Source: JAYYZW01 sp965217605 (GTDB lineage Bacteria > Pseudomonadota > Gammaproteobacteria > Ga0077536). From it: a stretch of 64,000 nt of DNA. Positions 17,039 to 25,887 of this stretch are shown here, one piece after another. Both the position numbers and the translations under genes were made by a program. The stretch lies in assembly GCA_965217605.1 (NCBI GenBank), contig CBDCJB010000003.1:355383-419382 (forward strand), in the 5' to 3' direction. The notes beneath the pieces are model-generated. The model did no database searches and was not told the DNA's origin. It was given only the letters and a program-made list of their open reading frames with translations. Within the stretch, counting starts at the first letter, position 1. Every line of letters begins with the position of its first letter.

Positions 17039-17995
17039 ATGCCCTATTACGATGACAACTCACTGTCCATTGGCAACACGCCATTGGTGAAATTGAACCG
17101 CGTAATCGATCCGAGCAAAGCGACCGTGCTCGCCAAGATCGAAGGACGCAATCCGGCTTATTCGGTGAAATGCCGCATCGGCGCTTCGATGATCTGGGAT
17201 GCCGAAGAGAAGGGCTTGTTGAAGCCGGGGGTGGAAGTCGTGGAACCGACCAGCGGCAATACCGGTATCGCCCTGGCCTATGTGTGCGCCGCGCGCGGCT
17301 ATAAGCTCACCTTGACGATGCCGGAGACGATGAGCTTGGAGCGCCGCAAGGTCTTGAAGGCCTTCGGTGCGGATCTGGTGCTGACCGAGGGACCCAAAGG
17401 CATGAAGGGCGCGGTTGCGAAGGCCGAGGAGATCGCGGCGAGCGATCCCGATAAATATTATCTGCCACAGCAGTTCGAGAATCCGGCGAATCCGGCCATC
17501 CATGAGAAAACCACGGGGCCTGAGATCTGGGAGCAAACGGATGGCGCCATCGATGTGCTCGTCTCCGGGGTCGGCACCGGTGGCACGATCACCGGCATTT
17601 CTCGTTACATCAAGAACACGCGCGGCAAAGCGATCACCTCGATCGCGGTCGAACCCGAGGCCAGCCCCATCATCACCCAGTCGCTGGCGGGCGAGGCGCT
17701 GAAGCCGGCGCCGCATAAGATCCAGGGCATCGGCGCGGGCTTCATTCCCGGCACGCTGGATTTGTCCATGGTCGACCGCGTCGAACGCGTATCCAACGAG
17801 GAATCGGTCGAAATGGGGCGGCGCCTCGCGACCGAGGAGGGCATTCTGTCAGGGATCTCCTGCGGCGCCGCGGCCGTGGTTGCGAAACGCGTGTCCGAGG
17901 AAGCGGCTTTTGCGGGCAAGACCATCGTGGTGATCCTGCCGGACGCTGGCGAACGTTATCTGACGAGCGTGATGTTCGAAGATATCGAGGTGTAA
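17039..17995 (+). CDS. cysK: Cysteine synthase A (O-acetylserine sulfhydrylase)
   Basis: CysK joins O-acetylserine and sulfide to cysteine in the cytosol using PLP. The sequence runs parallel to E. coli CysK, with NPAYSVKCRIGA (PLP lysine 44), EPTSGNTGIALAYV (phosphate/substrate loop), GVGTGGTITGISRYIK (PLP phosphate loop), and GILSGISCGAA. The 318 residues fit the family length. A GGGAG box precedes the ATG. It is the last gene of a same-strand run starting at 14179, and it converges on the antiporter gene. Confidence 0.96.
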   Translation: MPYYDDNSLSIGNTPLVKLNRVIDPSKATVLAKIEGRNPAYSVKCRIGASMIWDAEEKGLLKPGVEVVEPTSGNTGIALAYVCAARGYKLTLTMPETMSLERRKVLKAFGADLVLTEGPKGMKGAVAKAEEIAASDPDKYYLPQQFENPANPAIHEKTTGPEIWEQTDGAIDVLVSGVGTGGTITGISRYIKNTRGKAITSIAVEPEASPIITQSLAGEALKPAPHKIQGIGAGFIPGTLDLSMVDRVERVSNEESVEMGRRLATEEGILSGISCGAAAVVAKRVSEEAAFAGKTIVVILPDAGERYLTSVMFEDIEV

Positions 17996-18006
17996 TTCTC
18001 CCCGAT

Positions 18007-20475
18007 TTAACCGTCCGCGCGTTGCGCCGCTGCTTTACGCAATCCTTCCCCGATGGCGGGGCACAACGCGACGGCTTCCTCCACTTCTCCGCGGCTCAGT
18101 TCATACAATGCGCAAGCGGTCGCGGCACGGCAGGTTGCGATACGGGGTTCGTCGCGCAGGATAGCGATCTCGCCGAAGAAATCGCCGGGAAACAAGGTCG
18201 CGAGTTCGCTGTCCTCGCCATTGTCCTCGTGACGCAGGACGCGCACGACGCCGCGTGCGATGAAATACATAATCGAGCCGGTTTCGCCCTGGCGGATGAT
18301 GTCGTCGCCGGGTGCGACGGTGACCGGTTTCAGGCGGGACACGATCTGCGCGACGTCGGTGGTTGGCGCATCGGCGAAAAACGGTACCTTTTTAAGCAAT
18401 TCCGACGGATCGACGTCCAGCGCCGCCACGGTGACCCCACCCAGTCTGCGGATCCGCGCGTCGAACTCCTCCAGCAATTCCTCACCCAAGCCATGGGGCA
18501 GGGCGCCGTTGTGGACATGCCCTTCGATCGCGTCGCGCTCGACGCGAAGGATCAAGCGTTCGGCCAGGCGCTGTTGCATGGCGGCTACGAATTCCGGAAA
18601 CTGCTCCGCCCAGTCGTCCAAGCGTTTACGCGCATCGCCGCCGCGCACTTCATAATGGCCCCGAACCTGAACGATCGTGCGCTCGCCGAGCGTGCGGGCT
18701 TCGTCGGCTTCAGCGAGAAATGCGTCGACTCGCCGACAGGCCTGAAACTCAGCCCACGCTATCTGGTACGCACGCGTAACCGCGCGAATATTCAAGCGGC
18801 GCGCGATCGCATTCGGTACGTGTGTGGCGAAGCGCTGAAGCAGCGAGGTCCGCTCGATGATCGTGCTGATGCTCGCGTCGGTGGGCAAAGTTCCGTAGTG
18901 GCGCAGGTCGTCGATCATAGCCGAGACCGCGTGGGTCGCCGCGCGATAGGCGTCTTCGGTGATGTGATGGCGGCTGAACTGCTCGTAATATGCGGCTTTT
19001 TCGGTAGCGAGGCAGCGCAAATGCAGCACGCGGTGCTCCTCCAGTTCGTTCAGTTCGTGGACACGCATTTCCGCAATAGCCGCCCGCAAGTCCTGGATCT
19101 CCTGGCGGTGTTGAATTTCAAGGTCGCGCGCAATACGGGCTGAGAACAGACCGCCGGCGCCGAGCTCGGGGATGCGATCGACGGCGCGCAAGGAGGATTC
19201 GACCTTCGCCTCATCGCGTGCGAAACGATCGCCGACGCTGGGTTTGTCCAGCTTGAGCCAGCGTATGAGGGGTTGCATGGTCAGTCCCTGCACGATCAGC
19301 GTGAACAGCACGGCGCCCATTACGACGGCGGTAAACGCACTGGTCCATTCGAAATCACCCAGACTCAATACCACTGCGATAGCGACCGCGCCGCGCAATC
19401 CGCCCCAGTACATCACCGTCTGGTAGGCGCGGTTCACCGCTTCGGAGCCGGGCAGCCGGCCGATCGCCGGGACCAGGCCGTAGATGACTAACGCGCGCGA
19501 GATCAACATCGCAGCGATCGCGATGATTAAGACGTCGACGAATTTGACTAATGCCACGAGGTCTATGGTCAAGCCGACCAACAGGAAGATCAGCGCGTTG
19601 GCGACAAACGCGACATACGCCCAGAAATGTTCGATGTAGCTGCTGATCCCCGGTGACAATTTAGTGCGGCCCCAACCGCCGATCGTGAGCCCCGCTGCGA
19701 CCGTCGCCATGACGCCACTGACATGGAAGATCTCCTCACCGACCAAAAAGGAGAGATAGGCGAGGACGGTCAAGATCGAGATTTCGATCGCTTGATTTTC
19801 GTGCACGGCGCCGAGTACGAAACCCGCGGCGAGCGCCATCAGCCAGCCGACTATGATGCCGCCGAAGAACACGATCAAAAAATCGAGCAGGCCGGCGGCG
19901 ACCGTCTCCCACGTAACGAAACCGGCCAACGCGACGGCGAGCAGGATCTTGGCGGCTACGATCGCGGTGGCGTCGTTGAACAGACTTTCACCCTCGACCA
20001 GAACCGTAAGACGTTGTGGCGCGCCGAGTTGCTGAAAGAGCGCGATCACCGCGACGGGATCGGTAGCCGACAAGATCGCGCCGAGCACCAGTGCCGCAAT
20101 AAACGGAACGTCGGTCAGCCCAGCCACGAGTCCTGCGATCACGACCGTCGAGATCAGCAAACCCGGTACCGCGAGCGTCAGGACCGGTAACAGGTTATCG
20201 CGTAACTGCCGCGCGTCTAGATGAAACGCGGATTCGAAGATGAGGCTCGGCAGAAAGACGTACAGGATGATATCCGGTGAGATGTGGAATGCGAGCAGGC
20301 GCGCCATTCCGTCCGGCAAATAGGGGGATAACACCGCGATCGCGAGACCGACGATCACGAACAGGATCGTGAACGGCAGGCGCAGGCGCTTGGCGATGGC
20401 CAGCGTCGCCGAGGCGAGCAGCAGCAGGATACAGAGGCCCAGTACGAGCTCGGCGATGGCGCTGTGGTGTTCCAT
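18007..20475 (-). CDS. CPA1 family Na+/H+ antiporter with C-terminal cyclic-nucleotide-binding domain
   Basis: About 410 N-terminal residues form 12 to 13 membrane helices of the NhaP/CPA1 type. The helix around ALVLGAILSATDPVAVIALF carries the conserved S-A-T-D-P ion-binding motif. A long soluble helical region follows. The last 130 residues form a CRP-like domain with the phosphate-binding cassette FFGEIAILRDEPRIATCRA, including the key E and R. The protein should exchange Na+ (or K+) for protons at the inner membrane under control of cAMP or cGMP. Two nucleotide cyclase genes lie in the same window (13017 and 39179). Confidence 0.93.
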   Translation of the reverse strand: MEHHSAIAELVLGLCILLLLASATLAIAKRLRLPFTILFVIVGLAIAVLSPYLPDGMARLLAFHISPDIILYVFLPSLIFESAFHLDARQLRDNLLPVLTLAVPGLLISTVVIAGLVAGLTDVPFIAALVLGAILSATDPVAVIALFQQLGAPQRLTVLVEGESLFNDATAIVAAKILLAVALAGFVTWETVAAGLLDFLIVFFGGIIVGWLMALAAGFVLGAVHENQAIEISILTVLAYLSFLVGEEIFHVSGVMATVAAGLTIGGWGRTKLSPGISSYIEHFWAYVAFVANALIFLLVGLTIDLVALVKFVDVLIIAIAAMLISRALVIYGLVPAIGRLPGSEAVNRAYQTVMYWGGLRGAVAIAVVLSLGDFEWTSAFTAVVMGAVLFTLIVQGLTMQPLIRWLKLDKPSVGDRFARDEAKVESSLRAVDRIPELGAGGLFSARIARDLEIQHRQEIQDLRAAIAEMRVHELNELEEHRVLHLRCLATEKAAYYEQFSRHHITEDAYRAATHAVSAMIDDLRHYGTLPTDASISTIIERTSLLQRFATHVPNAIARRLNIRAVTRAYQIAWAEFQACRRVDAFLAEADEARTLGERTIVQVRGHYEVRGGDARKRLDDWAEQFPEFVAAMQQRLAERLILRVERDAIEGHVHNGALPHGLGEELLEEFDARIRRLGGVTVAALDVDPSELLKKVPFFADAPTTDVAQIVSRLKPVTVAPGDDIIRQGETGSIMYFIARGVVRVLRHEDNGEDSELATLFPGDFFGEIAILRDEPRIATCRAATACALYELSRGEVEEAVALCPAIGEGLRKAAAQRADG

Positions 20476-20564
20476 CGATGTAGCGATTTCCCCTGAGGTG
20501 GGCTCAGCGTTTGACCGGGATCACTCTGATGACGAAATACGCCACCCCGATTTTCACCGGCATT

Positions 20565-21287
20565 TTATTTCGCTGTCGACCGTCTCCAATTGTCCCACAA
20601 GGTGCGGGCGTGACGGTTGAAGCCTTGCATATGCGCGGCCGTGGCGTCACGAAAATCATCCAAGCCGGTCGGACCGAGGTTCGCCTCTAGCGCGTTACGG
20701 TAGGCTGGGATCGCGCCCCAGGCGTCCACCGTGGTGTCGATGATCTCGACGTGAAACTGAAAACTGAAGGCGTGTTTGCCCACGCTCAATGCTTGCACCG
20801 CGCAGGCGGGCGATGTGGCCAATACCGCCGCTTCTTCCGGTGGATCGAGGACTTCCGCGCTATGCCACTGCAGGCTGGGAAACGCTTGCGGCATGTCCTG
20901 AAAGTAAGGGCTTTCACTACCGGCCGCGGTCAGCGCAACGTCCATCAAGCCGATTTCGCTCTGCCTGGCCTTACCGACCTGCCCGCCGAGGGCGTCGGCG
21001 AGGAGTTGATGGCCAAGACACACACCCAAAAAAGGCAATTCGAGAACGGTCACCGCGTGGCGAATCGCGTTTTTCTCCTCGCGCAACCACGGGTAGTCGT
21101 CTTCTTCCCAAACGTCCATCGGTCCGCCCATCGCGATCAAGGCGCCATAAGCACCGATATCGGGGATCGAATCGCCCTGGTCGAGCTCGACCGTCTCCCA
21201 GCTGATGTCTTCAGCGCGCATGAAATCGCGGAAGATCCCAGGATGTTCGACGTCGACGTGTTGGAAGACGAGGTAGCGCTCGCCCAT
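20565..21287 (-). CDS. Class I glutamine amidotransferase-like protein (second of tandem pair)
   Basis: The 240-residue protein has the full catalytic set of the class I amidotransferase fold, namely the nucleophile in GVCLGHQLLADALGG and the His/Glu dyad in FQFHVE. Free-standing members include GMP synthase-like proteins and gamma-glutamyl hydrolases such as PuuD. The true substrate is unknown. Its ATG follows directly on the TGA of the upstream amidotransferase gene with no spacer. The two proteins should therefore be made together and may be a heteromer or paralogous pair. Confidence 0.88.
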   Translation of the reverse strand: MGERYLVFQHVDVEHPGIFRDFMRAEDISWETVELDQGDSIPDIGAYGALIAMGGPMDVWEEDDYPWLREEKNAIRHAVTVLELPFLGVCLGHQLLADALGGQVGKARQSEIGLMDVALTAAGSESPYFQDMPQAFPSLQWHSAEVLDPPEEAAVLATSPACAVQALSVGKHAFSFQFHVEIIDTTVDAWGAIPAYRNALEANLGPTGLDDFRDATAAHMQGFNRHARTLWDNWRRSTAK

Positions 21288-22022
21288 TCAAGGCGGCTCG
21301 CTAATGGGCAGGGTCGGAATGCCCAAAAAAGACGCGATCCAATGCTTGATGATGCGGTTATCGTGCGCGCGGGAAAGTGAGTCGCGCGCGCGCGCGTAAG
21401 TCGCCGCAGTCATCTTGTCTTTACGCCATTCGACCAACATCGTGATGAATTCGACGCTGAACTCGGGATGGCCTTGGATCCCCAACACGCGATCGGCGTA
21501 ACGCACGACGAAGTTCTCGCAATGGCCATTGTGCGCCACGCGCCGGGCGCCGGGCGGTAATTCGATCACCTGGTCTTGATGACAGACCGGCACGACGAAC
21601 GACGCACGCTGCGGCTGCATCCAGGATTCATCGATATCGACTTCGTATTCGTGGATACCGATGCCCCATCCCTGTGGCACTTTCTTGACCTCACCGCCCA
21701 AGGCCTGGCCCAGGATTTGATGGCCGAAGCACAGGCCTACCATGGGCTTTTCGCTTGCGGCGACGTCGCGGATGAACGATTCGAGCAACGGGATCCACGG
21801 TAAATCGTCATACGCGCCGTGGCGGCTGCCCGAGATGAGATAGCCGTCGCAGGCGTCTACGCTCGGCGGGACAGCGCTTTCGATCAGGTCGAATACCCGC
21901 CATTCGATGGCGTCTGAGACTTCGGCGAAGGCCCGGGCGAACATCTCCGGATAGTCGGAAAACTGATCGGCGATGTGTTCCAGGACGCGATCGCAAAGCA
22001 GAAAACCGAGGCGATATGCCAT
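21288..22022 (-). CDS. Class I glutamine amidotransferase-like protein (first of tandem pair)
   Basis: The 244-residue protein has the nucleophile elbow GLCFGHQILGQALGG and the dyad segment GIQGHPEFS typical of free-standing class I glutamine amidotransferases. It also shows the PQGWGIGIHEYEV stretch found in GMP synthase-like family members. It is cytosolic. It is directly followed (TGA-ATG) by a diverged paralogue. The gene is divergent from the RutA-like oxidoreductase at 22090. Confidence 0.88.
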   Translation of the reverse strand: MAYRLGFLLCDRVLEHIADQFSDYPEMFARAFAEVSDAIEWRVFDLIESAVPPSVDACDGYLISGSRHGAYDDLPWIPLLESFIRDVAASEKPMVGLCFGHQILGQALGGEVKKVPQGWGIGIHEYEVDIDESWMQPQRASFVVPVCHQDQVIELPPGARRVAHNGHCENFVVRYADRVLGIQGHPEFSVEFITMLVEWRKDKMTAATYARARDSLSRAHDNRIIKHWIASFLGIPTLPISEPP

Positions 22023-22089
22023 AATTTTCCTTATCCACCATCAACGGTGCTGAGCGAAGTCATCGGTCCAATGTTATCGCGAAACGATC

Positions 22090-23160
22090 ATGAAATTCGG
22101 CGTCTTCCTTCCTAACGGGAGTAATGGCTACATTCCGTCCGCGGGTAGTCCCGTCTACCTGCCGACGTTCGAGCACAACAAAGACATCTCCATTGAAGCG
22201 GAGAAGCAGGGACTCGATTTCGTATTGTCGATGATGAAATACCGCGGATTCGGCGGTGACACGGGTTACTGGGATGCCTGCCTCGAATCCTTTACCTTGA
22301 TGGCGGCGCTCGCGACCGTCACCGAGCGCGTCGAGCTCTATCCCTCGATTTCGATCTTGAGTCAGCATCCGGCAGTCGTCGCGCGCATGGTCGCGACTAT
22401 CGACGACGTCAGCGGCGGCCGCTGCGGGTTGAATATCGTCACCGGCTGGAACCGGCCGGAGTACGCCCAGATGGGTATGTGGCCGGGCGATTCACATTAC
22501 GAGCGACGCTATGAATATGCCGCCGAGTACCTCGCGATCCTCAAAGACCTGTGGACACACGGGCGTTGCACCCACGATGGCGAATTTTTCAAGCTCGATG
22601 ATTGCGCCATGTATCCGACGCCGAGCCGCGAGATCCCCATCGTGTGCGCTGGCCAATCGCCGCGCGGCAAGCAATTCGTCGCCGAGCTGGCCGATCACCA
22701 GTTCGTGATGACGCCCAAATCGAAACTCGTGCCGGGCGTCTCGGATATCAAGGCGCGCGCGCAGCAAACCGGCCGCAAGGTCGGTATCTACTGGCTGTGT
22801 CAGATGATCGTCGCCGATACCGACGATGAAGCCGTCCGTATCGGCGCAGACATCGTCGCCCGCGCCGATCGCGGCGCCATCGCCAACATGATCGCCAGCG
22901 CTAATCTCGACACCAACGTCGAGGGTACGGCCGACCATCTCAAGGCCGCGCTGGAGCAAAGCATCGAGGAGGGCAACATGGCCTTCATGAGCATCCCGGT
23001 GCTGCTCGGATCGCCCGCCACCATCGCCCGGAAGATCGATGCGATATCCGACGACACGGGTATCGACGGCATGCTCTTCAGCTGGCCCGATTTCGTCGCC
23101 GGGATCCGGCAGTTCGGGGAGCAGGTAATGCCGTTGTTGGAATGCTCGGATGTCAAATGA
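22090..23160 (+). CDS. RutA-like LLM class flavin-dependent monooxygenase
   Basis: The 356-residue protein parallels RutA, the flavin monooxygenase that opens the uracil ring. Shared landmarks are MKFGVFLPNGSNGYI, LDFVLSMMKYRGFGG, WDACLESFTLMAALATVT, LNIVTGWNRPEYAQMG and PIVCAGQSPRGKQF. No other rut genes are nearby, so the substrate may be another amide or cyclic compound. It sits before an iron alcohol dehydrogenase and a TauD-type dioxygenase on the same strand, with a palindromic repeat between. The family call is strong, the substrate uncertain. Confidence 0.88.
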   Translation: MKFGVFLPNGSNGYIPSAGSPVYLPTFEHNKDISIEAEKQGLDFVLSMMKYRGFGGDTGYWDACLESFTLMAALATVTERVELYPSISILSQHPAVVARMVATIDDVSGGRCGLNIVTGWNRPEYAQMGMWPGDSHYERRYEYAAEYLAILKDLWTHGRCTHDGEFFKLDDCAMYPTPSREIPIVCAGQSPRGKQFVAELADHQFVMTPKSKLVPGVSDIKARAQQTGRKVGIYWLCQMIVADTDDEAVRIGADIVARADRGAIANMIASANLDTNVEGTADHLKAALEQSIEEGNMAFMSIPVLLGSPATIARKIDAISDDTGIDGMLFSWPDFVAGIRQFGEQVMPLLECSDVK

Positions 23161-23161
23161 C

Positions 23162-23233
23162 CCCGGATTCCGCTGCGCTCCATCCGGGCTACGGTTCAGG
23201 ATGTAGCCCGGATGGAGCGCAGCGGAATCCGGG
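23162..23233. repeat. ATCCGGG-type palindromic repeat (two arms)
   Basis: The left arm CCCGGATTCCGCTGCGCT... (23162-23192) and right arm (23203-23233) are near-perfect complements around a 10-base loop. The right arm contains the ATG used as first methionine of the iron alcohol dehydrogenase gene. Other copies are at 25325-25397 (two arms) and 26421-26451 (one arm). Confidence 0.88.
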
Positions 23234-24432
23234 ATCTTTCCCTCGCAGGCACGTTTACCTTCCTGCCAATCGAGGACGTGCATTACGGCAGCGGCGCGAT
23301 CGAAGTTCTCGGCGATGTGCTCGAGAGGCTCGGTGTCGAACGCGCGCTTCTTGTAACCGGGCGGACCTTGGCAACCGAGACCGACCTCGTGGACCAAGTG
23401 CGCGCCGCCGCCGCTGGGCGCATTGGCGGTGTGTTCGACGATACGACACAACACGTACACCGCGCGTCCGTAATCCGCGCGCTCGACGCCGCGCGCGGTA
23501 TCCACGCCGATGGCATCGTCAGTTTTGGGGGCGGAACGCCCAACGACACCGGCAAAGCCGTGGTGCTGGGGCTGGCCGAGAACGTCGAGACCGCCGCGGA
23601 TTTCGACCGTTACCGCGTGCGCTTCGAATACCCCTCGACCTTGGAAATTCCCGCCATCGCCGGTGACCCACTGCCGATGGTCGCGATTTCGACGACGCTG
23701 TCCGCTGGAGAATTCACTCATTTCGCAGGGATCACGGACAGTGATCGCAAGGTCAAGGATCTATACGTCGACAAAAAAATGGCCGCCCGCGCGGTGATAC
23801 TCGATGCCGCGCTCACCGTCCAGACACCGCAATGGTTATGGCTGTCGAGCGGCATGCGCGCCGTCGATCATTGCATCGAAGCCCTGTGCTCGACCAACGC
23901 GCATCCGATGACCGATGCCATGGGGAGCCTCGCACTCAGCATGTTGAGCCGAACCTTGCGGGCCTGTAAGGCGGCGCCCGATGACCTCGACGCGCGCACG
24001 CAGGCGCACATCGCGGCATGGATGTCGGTGAGCGGTCTCGCGAACGTGACGCTGGGCTTGAGTCACGGGATCGGGCATCAACTCGGTGCGCGACACGACG
24101 TGCCACATGGTGTGACGTCCTGCGTCATGATGGTGCCGACCATGGAATTCAATCGTGAACACACCGGCGAACGTCAGGCATGGATCGCTGAGCTGATGGA
24201 CTGCGACGTGCACGGACTCGACGTCGCCGACGCAGCCGCAGCGGGCCGCGACGCGGTGCAACGACTCGTTGCCGATCTAGAACTGCCGCACCGTCTGCGT
24301 GACGTCGGCGTTTCCCAGGAAGATTTCCCTGCGCTCGCCAAAGATGCGATGGAAGACATGATCGTCGCCAGCAACCCCCGGCCTGTGACCTCCGTAGAGG
24401 ATGTCATCGAGCTGTTGCATCGTGCGTGGTGA
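23212..24432 (+). CDS. Iron-containing alcohol dehydrogenase family protein
   Basis: The 406-residue protein has the group III metal-dependent ADH layout. An NAD-binding GIVSFGGGTPNDTGKA lies near residue 105 and a metal-binding region follows with GMRAVDHCIEALC and LSHGIGHQLGARHDVPHG. Maleylacetate reductase-like members share the short STTLSAGEFTHFAG. Family-like sequence begins at TFTFLPIEDVHYGSG. The nine residues before it (MERSGIRDL) are encoded by the palindromic repeat, so the start codon seems to be supplied by the repeat. It probably reduces or oxidises an alcohol or maleylacetate-like substrate. Confidence 0.87.
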   Translation: MERSGIRDLSLAGTFTFLPIEDVHYGSGAIEVLGDVLERLGVERALLVTGRTLATETDLVDQVRAAAAGRIGGVFDDTTQHVHRASVIRALDAARGIHADGIVSFGGGTPNDTGKAVVLGLAENVETAADFDRYRVRFEYPSTLEIPAIAGDPLPMVAISTTLSAGEFTHFAGITDSDRKVKDLYVDKKMAARAVILDAALTVQTPQWLWLSSGMRAVDHCIEALCSTNAHPMTDAMGSLALSMLSRTLRACKAAPDDLDARTQAHIAAWMSVSGLANVTLGLSHGIGHQLGARHDVPHGVTSCVMMVPTMEFNREHTGERQAWIAELMDCDVHGLDVADAAAAGRDAVQRLVADLELPHRLRDVGVSQEDFPALAKDAMEDMIVASNPRPVTSVEDVIELLHRAW

Positions 24433-24455
24433 CGACGCCAAATTCGTCTGAGTAA

Positions 24456-25319
24456 ATGTCCACGCTCACCTGCCACCCGCTACATCCGTTGTTCGCCGCC
24501 GAAGTCCGCGATGTCGATTTATGCGCTTCTGCCTGCGAATCACTCGCCGCTGAAATCGAAACGGCGATGGACCAATACGCCGTCCTGGTGTTTCGAAATC
24601 AGGCGCTGGACGAGGCCCAACAGATGGGTTTCACTCGCACGCTCGGCCCCATCGACAAGGGGCTGCTCAAAGTTTTGCAACCCAAGAGCCGTTTCAAGGA
24701 CCCGGGGATGATCGACATTTCGAATGTCGATCTCGACGACAAGGTCCACGATCGCGCCGATCCCAGGCTCGTCGCGATGCTGGCCAATCAGCTCTGGCAC
24801 AGCGACAGCTCGTTCAAGAATCCGGCGGCAAAGTATTCGATTCTGCTGGCCTGTGTGATTACCGAGGAGGGCGGCGAAACGGAGTTCGCCGACACGCGTG
24901 CGGCCTTCGATGCGCTTCCAGAGAGCCTCGCCCGGGTGGTCGATGGACTAATCGCCGAGCATTCGGCCTTTCATTCGCGCATGCAGCTTGGCGATCGCCA
25001 GTATACGGATCAAGATCTGGCGGCGTTTCCGCCTGTTCAATGGCCCATCGTACGCGTCCATCCCGGCTCGAAGAGGAAAACGCTGTTCATTGGCGCCCAC
25101 GTGGCGCGCATAACCGATTTGCCCGTGCCGGAGGGACGGCTCTTGTTGAACGAGCTGCTCGAGCACGCGACCCAGCCGCAGTTCGTATACCGGCACGCCT
25201 GGCAGCGTGGCGATCTCGTGATCTGGGACAACCGCGCCGTGATGCACCGCGGGCGGCGCTACGATCTATCCGAACGGCGTGAATTTCGACGCAGCACGGT
25301 CGAAGATATCCGGCCGTGA
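24456..25319 (+). CDS. TauD/TfdA family 2-oxoglutarate-dependent dioxygenase
   Basis: The 287-residue enzyme has the Fe(II) facial triad. HxD lies in NQLWHSDSSFKNP and the distal histidine in LVIWDNRAVMHRG, with a C-terminal arginine segment (RREFRRSTVED) for 2-oxoglutarate. It resembles TfdA-like enzymes that hydroxylate and split phenoxyacetates, taurine or related compounds. The substrate is unknown. It follows the iron alcohol dehydrogenase by 23 bases. A two-arm palindromic repeat lies just behind its stop. Confidence 0.9.
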   Translation: MSTLTCHPLHPLFAAEVRDVDLCASACESLAAEIETAMDQYAVLVFRNQALDEAQQMGFTRTLGPIDKGLLKVLQPKSRFKDPGMIDISNVDLDDKVHDRADPRLVAMLANQLWHSDSSFKNPAAKYSILLACVITEEGGETEFADTRAAFDALPESLARVVDGLIAEHSAFHSRMQLGDRQYTDQDLAAFPPVQWPIVRVHPGSKRKTLFIGAHVARITDLPVPEGRLLLNELLEHATQPQFVYRHAWQRGDLVIWDNRAVMHRGRRYDLSERREFRRSTVEDIRP

Positions 25320-25324
25320 ATAAC

Positions 25325-25397
25325 CCCGGATTGCGCTGCGCTTCATCCGGGCTACGATAAAAGAGGTGGCCTGGATGAAGCGTAGCGTAATCCGGGA
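25325..25397. repeat. ATCCGGG-type palindromic repeat (two arms)
   Basis: The arms at 25325-25355 and 25366-25397 are imperfect complements (CCCGGATTGCGCTGCGCT against AGCGTAGCGTAATCCGGG) that can form a long hairpin after the TauD-type gene. It may act as a bidirectional or attenuating terminator, which is inference. Confidence 0.85.
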
Positions 25398-25431
25398 TAA
25401 TGTGTAGAAACTTGCCAACGGAGAAATCTCT

Positions 25432-25869
25432 ATGGAATCTTCGATCGTTAAAGGAAGTTGTTTCTGTGGTGCGGTTGAATTCGAGATCGAATTGCCGACC
25501 CTGTTCTGTGTCCATTGCCATTGCTCGATGTGCAGGCGCCCGCACGGCGCTAGTTTCGTGACCTGGACCGCCGTGCCGCCGGAACGGCTACGGGTAACGC
25601 GAGGCCAGGCCGACGTCGTCAATTTCAAGAGCTCGAAACAAGGGTCGCGCAACTTCTGCCGGCATTGCGGCAGCCAGATGTTCTGCCAGACGCACGAGGA
25701 ATATGTCGATATAGCGCTCGCCAGCCTGCATTCGAAGATCGATCGAGAACCGGAGGCGCATTATTACTACGATTCTCGCGCCGAATGGACGCAAGTGAAC
25801 GACGACTTACCCAAGCTCGGCGGTGAAACCGGCGGCGAGCCGTTGGAGACTCTCGAAAAATCCGCCTGA
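25432..25869 (+). CDS. GFA family protein (second copy)
   Basis: The 145-residue protein has the zinc-binding pattern of the GFA/CENP-V fold: GSCFCGAVEFEI at the N-terminus, CVHCHCSMCRRPHGASF near residue 28 and FCRHCGSQMF near residue 82. It is diverged from the GFA protein at 1116. Function beyond thiol-dependent small-molecule chemistry is unknown. A GGAG box lies 8 bases before the ATG. Confidence 0.88.
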   Translation: MESSIVKGSCFCGAVEFEIELPTLFCVHCHCSMCRRPHGASFVTWTAVPPERLRVTRGQADVVNFKSSKQGSRNFCRHCGSQMFCQTHEEYVDIALASLHSKIDREPEAHYYYDSRAEWTQVNDDLPKLGGETGGEPLETLEKSA

Positions 25870-25887
25870 CGGGGGGTATGCAACAGC

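Noticed and set aside
17039..17995. S-V-K-C-R in CysK suspected as a mutated S-V-K-D-R motif
   Set aside because: E. coli CysK also has cysteine at this position, so it is normal for this subfamily.
22492..23721. Long open frame on the minus strand opposite the RutA-like and iron-ADH genes
   Set aside because: It is antisense to two well-supported genes, has no family-like sequence, and is explained by high GC at codon position 3.
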